64,000 nucleotides of DNA, from positions 310,001 through 374,000 of the forward strand of contig JAGKWQ010000009.1 of the NCBI GenBank assembly GCA_021151825.1. Reading direction: 5' to 3'. The stretch comes from Cellvibrionaceae bacterium (lineage in GTDB: Bacteria > Pseudomonadota > Gammaproteobacteria > Pseudomonadales > Cellvibrionaceae). Under the pieces are notes generated by a model. That model was not told where the DNA came from and ran no database searches. It saw only the letters and a list, made by a program, of their open reading frames with translations. How positions within the stretch are numbered: the stretch's first letter is position 1; each line of letters opens with the position of its first letter. Below are positions 21,301 to 30,468 of this stretch, piece by piece. The position numbers and the translations under genes were made by a program.

Positions 21301-24300
21301 CACCGCGAATGGCAAGCTTGATAGAAAAGCACTTCATAAAATTGCGGTCGATCATTCGTTAACAGCAGAAACCAGAAGTGGAACCCTGGCAAATACTGCA
21401 CGTGAAAAATGCATTGCGGATATCTGGTTAACAGTATTAGATGTGACGCACGCTTATCTGGAAGACAATTTCTTTACGCTGGGTGGTCACTCTTTGCTTG
21501 CCATTCGGTTGTTGGACGAGGTGGAAAAAACCACCGGACAAATGGTAGCTTTACAGCAATTTTTCAAAAATCCCACCTTGGGTGGTTTAATAGATGTTGC
21601 ATATAAAAGTAGGAAATCCGCGCGTGAATTTGTTGAGCTGATACCAGATCCGGAAAACGCTAGCCAGCCTTTCCCGCTTACGGATATTCAGCAAGCTTAT
21701 CTTGTGGGTCGTAATGACGGTGTGGAGTTAGGTGGGATTGCCACACAAAACTATGTGGAAATTAATGTAAGGGATCTGGATGTTAATCGATTTATTCGCG
21801 CATGGAACCAGTTATTAAAACGCCACGGCATGTTGCGTGCGGTTTTTGATGCCCAGGGATCGCAACGGATTCCTGCTGAAAATACTTTTTATACAACAAT
21901 CTATAAAGACCTTACCCTTTCATCAGGGGTAAATGAATATCTGGAACACATTCGCCTGGAAATGCAAACGCGGGTGTTATCAACGGATACCGGCCCTTTG
22001 TTTGATCTACGTATAACGCGTACCAGTGATAAGCTTTATCGTATCCATCTGGTTCTCGATATGTTGATTGTCGATGTATCCAGCACCTACATCTTATTTA
22101 CCGAGCTGGGCCACTATTACAATGATCCGGAAACTGTCCTGCCTGGTTTGGATATAACCTTCAGGGATTACATTCTTGCTGAAAGGAAGTTGAAAGAAAG
22201 TAGTTATTATCTGGATGCAAAAAATTATTGGCTCTCTCGTGTTGATCACTTCCCCTCTGCACCCGAATTGCCGGTTGAACACGATATCCCCTTTGAAAAT
22301 GACAGACAGTCCCATTTTGTTCGCAGGCAATATCATATTGAGCAACAAATATGGCAAGCCATAGTTAACAACGCCAAATCACACCAGATTTCGCCAACGG
22401 TAATTTTGTTAACTGCCTTTGGCGAGACGTTGAGTCGATGGTCCAAATCCCCGCATTTTGCCATTAACCTCACGTTGTTTAATCGTTTGCCTTTGCATGA
22501 TCATGTTGATTCTATTATTGGTGATTTTACTTCTTCGCTGTTATTGGAGCAGGATCATCGCGAGGTATCTTCCTTTGATGATTCTGCCCAGCGAATCCAG
22601 AATCAACTCTGGCGCGACCTGGATAATAAAGTATTTAACGGAGTGGAGTTCATACGGGAACTTACCCGTAGGGAAGGAAGGGTAAATCGGGCCGTAATGC
22701 CAGTAGTATTTACCAGCATATTAGGTTTGGATAAAGACGCCGGGGTGAGTGAAGCCAATGTAAACAATAATTCTATCAGCGATATTTTTGATGTGGTTGA
22801 TGAGGATGGATACAGCGTTTCACAAACATCCCAGGTATGGCTTGATCATCAAGTGGCGGAAGAAAATGGCGGAATTACGTTGGTCTGGGATGCCATGGAA
22901 AGTATTTTTCCTACCGGTGTTCTGGATGACATGTTTTCTGTTTACATCAGCCGCATTAAATCATTGGTAATTGCAGAGAATTGGGCTCTCCCGATTGTGG
23001 CAATTCCTCCACACCAGGCTGAGCAACGGGCATTAGTTAATAACACAGCAAGAAATTTAACTGCCCCAATGAAACATGCCACCACCGAACTGTTGCATAG
23101 CGGGTTCGAAAGACAAGTAAAAGTTGCACCTGATCAGGTTGCGATTATTACTGACCAATGTAGTTTTACATATCATCAGCTTGATCATATGAGCTCGGTG
23201 CTTGCGCTAAAACTAAGCCAGCTTTCTGTGCGGCCGAATACATTGGTGAGCGTATGCATGCGCAAAGGTTTTGAGCAAATTGTTGCGGTATTGGCAATAT
23301 TAAAAGCGGGGGCAGCCTATCTGCCGGTTGATGCTAATTTACCGCCAGCGCGCCAGGAACAATTATTGGTCGAAGGGCAATGTCAAATCGCTCTCACACA
23401 AAGAGACACTGCTGAAGTGTGCCTTGCAAGAGGGCTCGCAGTGCTTGTTGTATCAACTGATTTGTTGGCGGAGCCTGCGAAATCGTATGAACCTGTAGTA
23501 AATAATGAACATGATATTGCTTACGTTATTTTTACCTCTGGCTCCACAGGTAAGCCTAAAGGTGTGGTGATAGCCCATCATGCTGCGCTAAACACTATCA
23601 GGGATATTAATGCGCGCTTTAACGTAAATGAATTCGATCGAGTATTAGCACTTTCCTCACTCAGCTTTGATTTGTCGGTATTTGACATCTTTGGGGTATT
23701 GTCCGTTGGTGGTGCCTTGGTGATTCCCGCGCTGGAGAATCTACTGGAGCCATCGCAATGGTGGGGTTATGTGGAACGCTGTGGTGTCACTATCTGGAAT
23801 ACTGTGCCGGCATTGATGCAGTTGCTGGTCAATCATTGCGAACAGAATTGTCCCGCCCATTTGGCAAATATCCGTCTGGTGATGATGAGTGGAGATTGGA
23901 TTCCGGTTTCCTTGCCTGATCAAATAAAAATGTTATCGGGTTGCCAGGTAGTCAGCCTTGGTGGTGCCACCGAGGTTTCCATTTGGTCTATTTATTATCC
24001 TATCGTGGAATCGACTCGGGGATTGCGTAGCATCCCTTACGGAAAGCCGTTGGATAACCAGTCATTTTATGTGCTGGATAAGTCCTTGCGTGAATGTCCT
24101 GACTGGGTTGAAGGTGATCTGTACATCGGTGGCTTGGGTTTGGCAAAAGGATATTGGCAAGATCCGCAGCGAACCGGGCAGAGTTTTATCGACACTGTGC
24201 AATATGGAAGGATATATCGCACGGGCGATCTTGGTCGCTATATAGAAAATGGTGAAATCGAATTTTTAGGTCGCAATGATGGACAAGTAAAAATTCAGGG

Positions 24301-27300
24301 ATTTCGTGTCGAACTTGGTGAGATAGAAAATCACTTGCGAACTCACCCCGTAGTTGCAGACGCTGTGGTGAATGCCATAGGGGAAGCGCAAGGAAGTAAA
24401 ACATTGGTTGCCTATTTGTTGTTGAAAAACAAATTGGCGTTGACACAACATTCGCAACAAATATCGACAGATATTGCAGTGGCCAATGCGCCTGACGTTA
24501 CAGGTGTTTTGTTATCCCCGATTGAGCGAAGTTTGTTTAAGTTGCAACAAAAAAGTGTACGGGTTTTATCGGATTCTTTAACCCGTATGGAGTTAGCCAA
24601 ACCCGAAAAAGCACGTATTGGTTTACCTGACACAATCCCACAGCATCCCATGGGATGCTATCAGGCATTAATTAACCTGTTGGGATTTTTACGCCAGGAA
24701 TCTTTAAATGGCCATCCGTTAGGGAAATATTTTTACCCGTCGGCGTCCAGTCTTTATCCGGTCCAAATCTATAGCTATTTGAATGAAGATGATGGGCAAG
24801 GGCAATCAGGATTTTATTATTATTCCAGCCGCGAAAACAGTTTAGTTAAATTAGCGCAAGAAAATTTGATAGAGCCATCGGTGGAATGCAAAACACCAAC
24901 GGTATATCTATTAATTGATTGGGATGCGATCTTGCCGATGTACATTCCCGCATTGGCGAAAGTATTGGCGAAATTGGAAGCAGGTTATTTGTTTGAATTT
25001 ATCCGGCAACAGGCGCTGCACCTTGGTGTTTCCCTGAGCAGCGATTGGTGTGAAGATTTACCTGCATGTGTGAATGCACACCTGCCAGGAAACAACGCAT
25101 TGGTTGGAAAAATTTCATTGGAAAACATAACCGACTGGCAGCGGGAGCCATCCTTAAAAAGAAATGGCGATAACCGGGTTGATCAAGGGAACTCCAATAG
25201 CAATGTGATATTGCCAACACCCCAATCATTGCCCCGGGGCGACATGGATATCATTCAACGGCAAAGTTATCGCGAATTTCTTGATCGTAGTTTATCGCAT
25301 GATGAGATTTCAGCCATTGTTTCCTTCATTGGGAATTTTAACTTGCGCACCATTATTTATCTTAAAGGTATGCAAAGTATTGAGGGTAATGGCTGGTATG
25401 AATATGATCCGGCTTCACATGTATTGCGCAGGCTCACCACCGATCTGAATCAGATGGATGTTGCGGATATCTATTTGCAAGGTGGTAATGAAGGTATTTT
25501 CCACAAGGCAGTGATCGGCTTGTACTTTATTGATGAATCCGGAAGCAGTAGCCTTGCTTCATATATTGAAGCTGGCCGCGCAGGCCAGCGTGTGGTCAGT
25601 AGTTGCTGGTCATCTGGAATTGGATTTTGTCCAATAGGAACAGTCAATAATGCCGCGTTTAATAAAATTCTGGGGCTGCCTGATCAAGCACAGGTAGTTC
25701 ATAGTTTGTTGGGAGGGGCAATTAATTTTAGCCAAACACAGCAATGGAACCCAACCGATAGCAAGCCGGAATTACCGACGGAAAACGATTTTATTGAATA
25801 CCTTGGATCGTTGCTACCACAGTATATGATTCCGAGAGTTTACATTCCTATCGAGGCGATACCTTTATCATCAAATGGTAAGGTAAATCGTGGCGCATTG
25901 CCCGTACCTGATTTTACCGATGTCTATGACAACGTATCGGACGACCACAACAGTGCATCAACACCGTTGGAAAGAAGCCTGGTAAAAATTTGGTCCCATC
26001 ACCTCAAGCTAACCGCTATTTCATTGCGTGACAATTTCTTTACCCTGGGGGGGAACTCCCTGATGGCTATGCAAGTTGTTGCTGATTTGCGCAGTACACT
26101 CGGAATTGAAATCAGTTTACGAAGTCTTTTCGAAAATCCCACCATTGCCCAGTTGAGCAAAGTGATTAATAAGGGGGCGGTCGAAGGACCCGAATATGCA
26201 AGGATTTATTCGCTGGAGGGCGTTCGGCAGTCTGTTTCAAATGTGTATCCGGCCCTGGATTATAGTTATCAGATGTCATTGGCCCAGGAATATTTATACA
26301 GTGTGGCCGAGTTGCAAAATGATAAATCCGCTTACAATATTCCCGCCGCCCTGAACATTCAGGGTGTTGTGCACACGGAGTGTTTAAAGTCAGCATTGGA
26401 AATAATTCTTCAGCGCCATGAAGCATTGCGTAGCGTATTCCGGTATATCAATGGCGAGCTTTGCCAATGCACTATCAAGGATATGGCGCTAACCTTCAAC
26501 GAAATAGATATTCGGCATGTCGATGATCCCGATGCGCGCGAACGTTATATTAATGACCTCCTTGAATCCGATGCTTTAATGGCTTTCGATTTGGCAAATG
26601 GCCCGCTTATTCGAACCAAGCTGATTCGTAGCGATGAAAAAAATTATGTGTTGATGTTGAATGTTCATCACATCATTTCTGATTTTCTATCGATGGATAT
26701 TCTGGTTCAAGAGTTAGGTTTGCTATATGAAAACCTATCAACGGGGAAAACGCCACTGCTTCCGGAGTTACCTTTACAATTTGCAGAGTTCACTGCATGG
26801 CAACAATCCTTCCTCAAGAGTGAAAACGCTTCAGCGCAGCTTGATTATTGGTGCCGGCATTTGGACCAGGTTCCAAAACTGGTTTTTCCTGATGAAACAG
26901 CTGGTGCTAACCAGACAGAAGCAGGAGGCTGGCATACGCTGGAACTTTCTCCATCTTTATTGGAGCAATTACGAGTTAGTTGCAGAGCGCATGACATAAC
27001 TTTTTTCATGCTTGGATTAGCTTCAATTCACCAACTCGTAGAGTTTATGACAGGCACCGCAGATATAGTGGTGGGTACGCCATTCAGTACACGTTTTAAT
27101 GCGGATCTTGAGAAAGTAATGGGGTTGATGTTGAATACCCTGGCAATTCGCATTAACACTGAAAATGCAGCCACTGTCGATGATTTGATGCAACAGGTAA
27201 AGTCCAACTGCCTGGCTGCATTTGAGCAAAAAGATATTCCGTTTGAGGCTGTTCAAAATACATTGCGAAAAAAAGGACAATATCTGGACTTTCCTGTTTA

Positions 27301-27676
27301 TCGTGTTCGCTATGTCTATCGAAAAATAACAGAAACTGCTATCGACAATCGTGAAACATATATTGCCGACCGTAGCATCAATCGCACCAGCGCAAAATTT
27401 GATTTGCTAATTAGCTTGAATGAGTCTGAAAACCGCTTGTTTGGTGAAATTGAATACCGTACCGATGTGTGGAATAAGCAAACCATTATTGCAATGGGCG
27501 ACTATTTTGAACACATTTTGAAATGGTTTTCAAATAGCGAAAATCAGCTCCTGGGGAATTTAAAAGCAGACCTTACCCGGCAGCAGCAACATCGCATAGA
27601 GCAGAAAAGAGCCAGTATCAAAAACGATAGGGGACTCTCACTGGCTAGTTTGATAAAACAGAAAAATAAAAGCTAA
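18320..27676 (+). CDS. NRPS: C-A(Gly)-PCP-Cy-A(Cys)+Ox-PCP-C
   Basis: Numbering uses the ATG at 18,320 (3118 aa). A TTG at 18,293 overlaps the upstream stop and is the alternative start, but it lacks a ribosome site. Domains: C (H187, H188, D192); A with code D-I-L-Q-I-G-V-I-W, close to the glycine code (D704 is position 235); PCP Ser1058. Then a heterocyclization domain (FPLTDIQQAYL from 1118; D1247, D1252, S1255) and an A domain with code D-L-F-N-M-S-L-I-W, matching cysteine (D1784). Between the A8 region and the A9/A10 motifs (NGKVNRGAL near 2520) about 420 residues are inserted (2063-2480). They resemble the FMN-dependent SagB/nitroreductase-type Ox domain, as in epothilone and bleomycin synthetases. 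Then PCP Ser2580 and a terminal C domain (H2783, H2784, D2788) with no A domain after it. Output: Gly then a thiazole. The orphan C domain most likely serves the Asp module of the NRPS at 30,469. Confidence 0.95.
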   Translation: MNDAIEKLRKLSPEKRALLEKMIREKQKNTSSPAMKAIPTVGRDSDYYAVSSAQQRLWFMEQITDSQGAFNLHAALRFSRPLSVDLLEKSFYELLRRHEILRTRFKKIDSQIFQCIDLHISFSVKNIELGDLARDGQVSDSMQNSNQLEQLIRQHSRQHFSLETGPLLAATLVDESESSQVLLLAMHHILSDAWSMTILLKELMIIYDALQKNNPPQLNTLEIQYLDYAVWQRHQLVSEENQRQLDYWKTKLKGAPQALDLPIDYPRPEIQSYKGDEIQFRIARETQNTLRNFVNSEGITLFMLGLAAYGILLGRLSKQGDILIGTDIANREAVQTEPLIGFFVNQLVLRCQFSPEQTVRSFLQNVKKTCLEAYANQNVQFNQLVEVLDVSRDTSRTPLYQAKFMLQNTQDVDANLLGFEPVILAEETSQFDLLLALKETPTGILGSLRYATALFTRCTGDRLSKKFIAVLEQIPLLVDKPISALNLLTREERDWLSDNNNTSHTTIDDDLFNALEKFSENQPAAIAVSQGNRQLSYKVLLQKVDRLASYYYACGLNAGMQVAICMSRNIDMHIAILAAMRAGICYIPLDPDYGPERLKYIVEDAKADVVLVSEDQHWLIGTAVRIQKIDADLIDSLTDTNVSNWPCRHTQQRAYTIYTSGSTGNPKGVSVPWGAFNNFLQDMKDRLGINSDCRFAAVTTIAFDIAALELFLPLFCGAEVVLSTRQQARDSRELLALLNENKISHLQATPATWRGLNAVYEEASAIKKLVGIVGGEALRPLVAEQMLQICEKVINVYGPTETTIWSTSCEITREHLKSAISIGDPISNTQVYVLDNDGQLQGFSCSGELYIGGAGVAHGYWNKPALTAQAFLPDPFGTIPGSRIYRTGDLVRRTDVGQLIYQGRNDSQVKIRGFRIELGEIEAVLQKFDPQVNIAVGTRSGADQDLALVTFLGDSDVLESNRFQYQQALTEYAELHLPEYMLPRIFIWLDAMPLTANGKLDRKALHKIAVDHSLTAETRSGTLANTAREKCIADIWLTVLDVTHAYLEDNFFTLGGHSLLAIRLLDEVEKTTGQMVALQQFFKNPTLGGLIDVAYKSRKSAREFVELIPDPENASQPFPLTDIQQAYLVGRNDGVELGGIATQNYVEINVRDLDVNRFIRAWNQLLKRHGMLRAVFDAQGSQRIPAENTFYTTIYKDLTLSSGVNEYLEHIRLEMQTRVLSTDTGPLFDLRITRTSDKLYRIHLVLDMLIVDVSSTYILFTELGHYYNDPETVLPGLDITFRDYILAERKLKESSYYLDAKNYWLSRVDHFPSAPELPVEHDIPFENDRQSHFVRRQYHIEQQIWQAIVNNAKSHQISPTVILLTAFGETLSRWSKSPHFAINLTLFNRLPLHDHVDSIIGDFTSSLLLEQDHREVSSFDDSAQRIQNQLWRDLDNKVFNGVEFIRELTRREGRVNRAVMPVVFTSILGLDKDAGVSEANVNNNSISDIFDVVDEDGYSVSQTSQVWLDHQVAEENGGITLVWDAMESIFPTGVLDDMFSVYISRIKSLVIAENWALPIVAIPPHQAEQRALVNNTARNLTAPMKHATTELLHSGFERQVKVAPDQVAIITDQCSFTYHQLDHMSSVLALKLSQLSVRPNTLVSVCMRKGFEQIVAVLAILKAGAAYLPVDANLPPARQEQLLVEGQCQIALTQRDTAEVCLARGLAVLVVSTDLLAEPAKSYEPVVNNEHDIAYVIFTSGSTGKPKGVVIAHHAALNTIRDINARFNVNEFDRVLALSSLSFDLSVFDIFGVLSVGGALVIPALENLLEPSQWWGYVERCGVTIWNTVPALMQLLVNHCEQNCPAHLANIRLVMMSGDWIPVSLPDQIKMLSGCQVVSLGGATEVSIWSIYYPIVESTRGLRSIPYGKPLDNQSFYVLDKSLRECPDWVEGDLYIGGLGLAKGYWQDPQRTGQSFIDTVQYGRIYRTGDLGRYIENGEIEFLGRNDGQVKIQGFRVELGEIENHLRTHPVVADAVVNAIGEAQGSKTLVAYLLLKNKLALTQHSQQISTDIAVANAPDVTGVLLSPIERSLFKLQQKSVRVLSDSLTRMELAKPEKARIGLPDTIPQHPMGCYQALINLLGFLRQESLNGHPLGKYFYPSASSLYPVQIYSYLNEDDGQGQSGFYYYSSRENSLVKLAQENLIEPSVECKTPTVYLLIDWDAILPMYIPALAKVLAKLEAGYLFEFIRQQALHLGVSLSSDWCEDLPACVNAHLPGNNALVGKISLENITDWQREPSLKRNGDNRVDQGNSNSNVILPTPQSLPRGDMDIIQRQSYREFLDRSLSHDEISAIVSFIGNFNLRTIIYLKGMQSIEGNGWYEYDPASHVLRRLTTDLNQMDVADIYLQGGNEGIFHKAVIGLYFIDESGSSSLASYIEAGRAGQRVVSSCWSSGIGFCPIGTVNNAAFNKILGLPDQAQVVHSLLGGAINFSQTQQWNPTDSKPELPTENDFIEYLGSLLPQYMIPRVYIPIEAIPLSSNGKVNRGALPVPDFTDVYDNVSDDHNSASTPLERSLVKIWSHHLKLTAISLRDNFFTLGGNSLMAMQVVADLRSTLGIEISLRSLFENPTIAQLSKVINKGAVEGPEYARIYSLEGVRQSVSNVYPALDYSYQMSLAQEYLYSVAELQNDKSAYNIPAALNIQGVVHTECLKSALEIILQRHEALRSVFRYINGELCQCTIKDMALTFNEIDIRHVDDPDARERYINDLLESDALMAFDLANGPLIRTKLIRSDEKNYVLMLNVHHIISDFLSMDILVQELGLLYENLSTGKTPLLPELPLQFAEFTAWQQSFLKSENASAQLDYWCRHLDQVPKLVFPDETAGANQTEAGGWHTLELSPSLLEQLRVSCRAHDITFFMLGLASIHQLVEFMTGTADIVVGTPFSTRFNADLEKVMGLMLNTLAIRINTENAATVDDLMQQVKSNCLAAFEQKDIPFEAVQNTLRKKGQYLDFPVYRVRYVYRKITETAIDNRETYIADRSINRTSAKFDLLISLNESENRLFGEIEYRTDVWNKQTIIAMGDYFEHILKWFSNSENQLLGNLKADLTRQQQHRIEQKRASIKNDRGLSLASLIKQKNKS

Positions 27677-27680
27677 TGCC

Positions 27681-29414
27681 ATGGAAAAGAATATAGAGCA
27701 ATCTGTTAAAGCGCTTATCTTAACAATCTCACTTTGTGTGGTTTATGTTTATCTTGCTGCGCAATTAGGCGAGATGAATATATACAGGGTCGACAATAAA
27801 GGATGGAAAACGCTACTTAATAGTTTTGTGGTTGCCGCGTTGGTAATTCACGTGGCTTTATTTCTGGCAGGTTATGAAATAGCGCGGGATAAAGTTAAAA
27901 ATGCCACTCATAACGAAAACAAGCCCGAGAGTAATCATCGGGCCGAGTTAATATACGGTCGCTCTAATCGCTGGGCTTTCGATGTTTTAACTTTGGGGTT
28001 GATATCCTGGTTGGTGTTGCTTGTTAATCCCAGTTTTTCTGATTTTGTAAGTCGTTATTTTTATCATTTGATTGTAATAACAATATTCATAAGTTTCTGC
28101 TTCAAATACAGCGTTGAAGTATTTTATTTTTATCGTGCACGGCGCGGGCATAGGCTCGTCCAGCCTGAGCCTGAGCTGGTTAAACCCTTGCTGTTGAAAA
28201 AATCCAAATATCGAAATTTACTTTTTTTGGTTATTTTTCTTGCGATAGATATCCCTATATTCTTTTTGTTAAAGCCCATTTTTGTATGGAACTATGGGTG
28301 GGAACCGCAACCGGATTTAGACCAGGCACCGATGGATGTCCAAATTTATAAAGAAGTGGATAACCATTTAACTAGTGAGATCGAAGAGCAAATGCAACGT
28401 TTGCAGGTCAGCATTGGCGCTCCTGCAATTTCCCTGGCAATTGCACATAATGGACAGCTAGTCTGGGCTGGCGCTCGTGGATATCGTAGTTTTCAAAAAA
28501 ATGAAACGGTAAATATCCATACCCGTTTTCGCACGGGAAGTGTCGCTAAACCTTTAACAGCGGTGGCTGCTGCCAGACTGGTAGCCAAGGGCACACTGGA
28601 TTTAGATCAATCAATTTACCAGTATGGCGTTAGGTATCAGGACCCGAAGGTTGCAATCAGTGCACGCCAGCTATTGAGTCATACTGCGGGCATTCGTAAT
28701 TATCAATTATGTTTTTGCTTTCCTATTTGGGAATACTACAGCGATGATGAATATGAGGCGGTTGATGAGACTCTGGCAATAACACAAAGCAGTCCTCTGA
28801 TGTTTACGCCCGGCTCAAACTTTAGTTATACCACTTACGGTTACAACTTGCTTGCTGCCACCCTTGAAGCAGCCTACGAGAAAAATTATTTGGATATTAT
28901 GGAACAGGAAGTTTTCAAACCTCTTTCAATGACGGAAACAATTGCGGAGCGTCCCGGATTTATTCCTGAAAATACCGCCATGTTTTATGTGCGTAATGGG
29001 CAATCAATTAAAGAAGCAATCTACGTTGATAATAGTAATAAATGGGCCGGTGGTGGATTTTTAACTACACCCACAGATCTTGTTCGTTTGGGGTTAGGGT
29101 TTTTGGATGAATCATTTTTGGATGAAAAAACTCGAGAGGTTTTCCTGATCCCCCAGCAATTATCAGATGGTAAAAAAAATCCTCAGGAATATGCACTTGG
29201 CTTTCGAGTGAAAACTTCCAGTAGTAATGGCGAGCGTTTACTGCATCATGGTGGAACCGCTGTTGGATCCATAGCCTTCTTATTGATTCGACCCGCGGAT
29301 AAAACCGTGATAGCTATTATGAGTAATGTGGATCGCGACTCTTCCGCCATTCTTGGTGACGCGGCAGAAAAAATAATAGAGTTGATTGATGGTGTAACAC
29401 CATCTTCCAAATAA
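27681..29414 (+). CDS. Membrane-anchored serine beta-lactamase-like (S12/LACTB-type) hydrolase
   Basis: 577 aa, starting 4 bp after the NRPS stop. About five hydrophobic segments fill the first 200 residues (roughly 10-28, 46-66, 101-118, 126-145 and 176-198). They are followed by a serine beta-lactamase/penicillin-binding-like domain from about 225 to the end. Catalytic motifs: SVAK at 287-290 (SxxK), Y383 in FSYTTYGYN (the YxN position reads Y-T-T, as in LACTB-like enzymes) and HGG at 523-525 (in place of KTG). An odd number of helices with a basic N-terminus would put the catalytic domain in the periplasm. Known relatives in NRPS clusters include ClbP/XcnG-type prodrug peptidases, although those carry their helices at the C-terminus, and soluble PBP-type thioesterases. 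Either maturation of an N-acylated precursor or self-protection is possible. The fold is well supported; the role is inferred from context. Confidence 0.85.
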   Translation: MEKNIEQSVKALILTISLCVVYVYLAAQLGEMNIYRVDNKGWKTLLNSFVVAALVIHVALFLAGYEIARDKVKNATHNENKPESNHRAELIYGRSNRWAFDVLTLGLISWLVLLVNPSFSDFVSRYFYHLIVITIFISFCFKYSVEVFYFYRARRGHRLVQPEPELVKPLLLKKSKYRNLLFLVIFLAIDIPIFFLLKPIFVWNYGWEPQPDLDQAPMDVQIYKEVDNHLTSEIEEQMQRLQVSIGAPAISLAIAHNGQLVWAGARGYRSFQKNETVNIHTRFRTGSVAKPLTAVAAARLVAKGTLDLDQSIYQYGVRYQDPKVAISARQLLSHTAGIRNYQLCFCFPIWEYYSDDEYEAVDETLAITQSSPLMFTPGSNFSYTTYGYNLLAATLEAAYEKNYLDIMEQEVFKPLSMTETIAERPGFIPENTAMFYVRNGQSIKEAIYVDNSNKWAGGGFLTTPTDLVRLGLGFLDESFLDEKTREVFLIPQQLSDGKKNPQEYALGFRVKTSSSNGERLLHHGGTAVGSIAFLLIRPADKTVIAIMSNVDRDSSAILGDAAEKIIELIDGVTPSSK

Positions 29415-29455
29415 TATAAATAATTAATAGTTCAATATACTTTTTGGAGAAGACC

Positions 29456-30424
29456 ATGGAGTCAAATATCGTTCTTCGCGCGGTAAAGGAGAGTGGGAAT
29501 AAATTACCGCTGGTCATTGAAACTTCTGATCGGCGAGGAGAGCTAGTTGCGTGGATTAAGGAAAATCGCCAGGAACTTGAAAGCCATTTATTAATCCATG
29601 GAGGAATCCTCTTTCGCGGATTCAGGGTTAATGGTAGCGCCCACTTTGAACGTATTATCCAGGAAGGATTTGAATCCCCATTGTTGGACTATGAAAATCG
29701 CTCAACACCGCGCACACAAGTGCGAGACAAAGTTTACACCTCTACGGAATATCCAGCAGATCAAGCAATACCCATGCACAACGAAAATTCCTACACTCGC
29801 GCCTGGGCGAAAAAGATTTTTTTCTACTGTGTGCTGCCTAGCGAAAAGGGTGGCGCTACTCCCATTGCAGATTCCCGTCGTGTTTATCAGCGTATACCAA
29901 AAGATATTCGCGATCGGTTTGAGGCTCATGGGGTAAAATACATTCGTAATTACAACGGCCTTGACCTGTCATGGCAAGAAGTTTTCCAGACAGAAAATAA
30001 AGATGAAATGGAAGCTTATTGCAGGAAATCCGGTATTGAGTTTGAGTGGATCTCCGACCAGCATCTGAGAACCTGGCAACAATGCCAGGCAAGCATACAG
30101 CACCCTGAAACGGGCGAGTACGTATGGTTTAACCAGGCCCAACTTTTTCATGTTTCCAGTTTGGGTGATGATATTCGCCAATCCTTGGCTGCCACCCTTG
30201 ATGAAAAAGATTTTCCAAGAAATGCATACTTTGGTGATGGTAGTCCAATCCCTGACGAAGATATTAATGTCATCCGGAAAATATACGCAGAGGAGTCCGT
30301 AGCTTTCCCATGGCAATCCGGTGACATTTTATTACTGGATAATATGTTGGCTGCACATGGGCGAGAGCCTTATGAAGGAAAACGTAAAATTTTGGTTGGT
30401 ATGATCGAGCCGTATCAATCCTAA
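29456..30424 (+). CDS. SyrP/TauD-type Fe(II)/2-oxoglutarate beta-hydroxylase (Asp)
   Basis: 322 aa. The start chosen is the ATG at 29,456, six bases after a GGAG site. An in-frame TTG at 29,444 would begin before the ribosome site. The iron facial triad is visible: H108 and E110 (MHNENSY) and H301 (AAHGREPYEG), with R310 placed to hold 2-oxoglutarate. The sequence pattern (RGF, NENSYTRAWA, PIADSRRVY) is that of the TauD/TfdA group that contains SyrP, which hydroxylates carrier-bound aspartate. The gene directly precedes an NRPS whose A domain reads as Asp and which opens with a dead C-like domain. That pairing is known for stand-alone siderophore Asp beta-hydroxylases. The predicted product is beta-hydroxyaspartate on the PCP. 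Family is certain; substrate is a strong inference. Confidence 0.93.
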   Translation: MESNIVLRAVKESGNKLPLVIETSDRRGELVAWIKENRQELESHLLIHGGILFRGFRVNGSAHFERIIQEGFESPLLDYENRSTPRTQVRDKVYTSTEYPADQAIPMHNENSYTRAWAKKIFFYCVLPSEKGGATPIADSRRVYQRIPKDIRDRFEAHGVKYIRNYNGLDLSWQEVFQTENKDEMEAYCRKSGIEFEWISDQHLRTWQQCQASIQHPETGEYVWFNQAQLFHVSSLGDDIRQSLAATLDEKDFPRNAYFGDGSPIPDEDINVIRKIYAEESVAFPWQSGDILLLDNMLAAHGREPYEGKRKILVGMIEPYQS

Positions 30425-30468
30425 TCCAGGCTAAAGCTTCAGCATTCTAATTATTTGAGAACTAAAAA

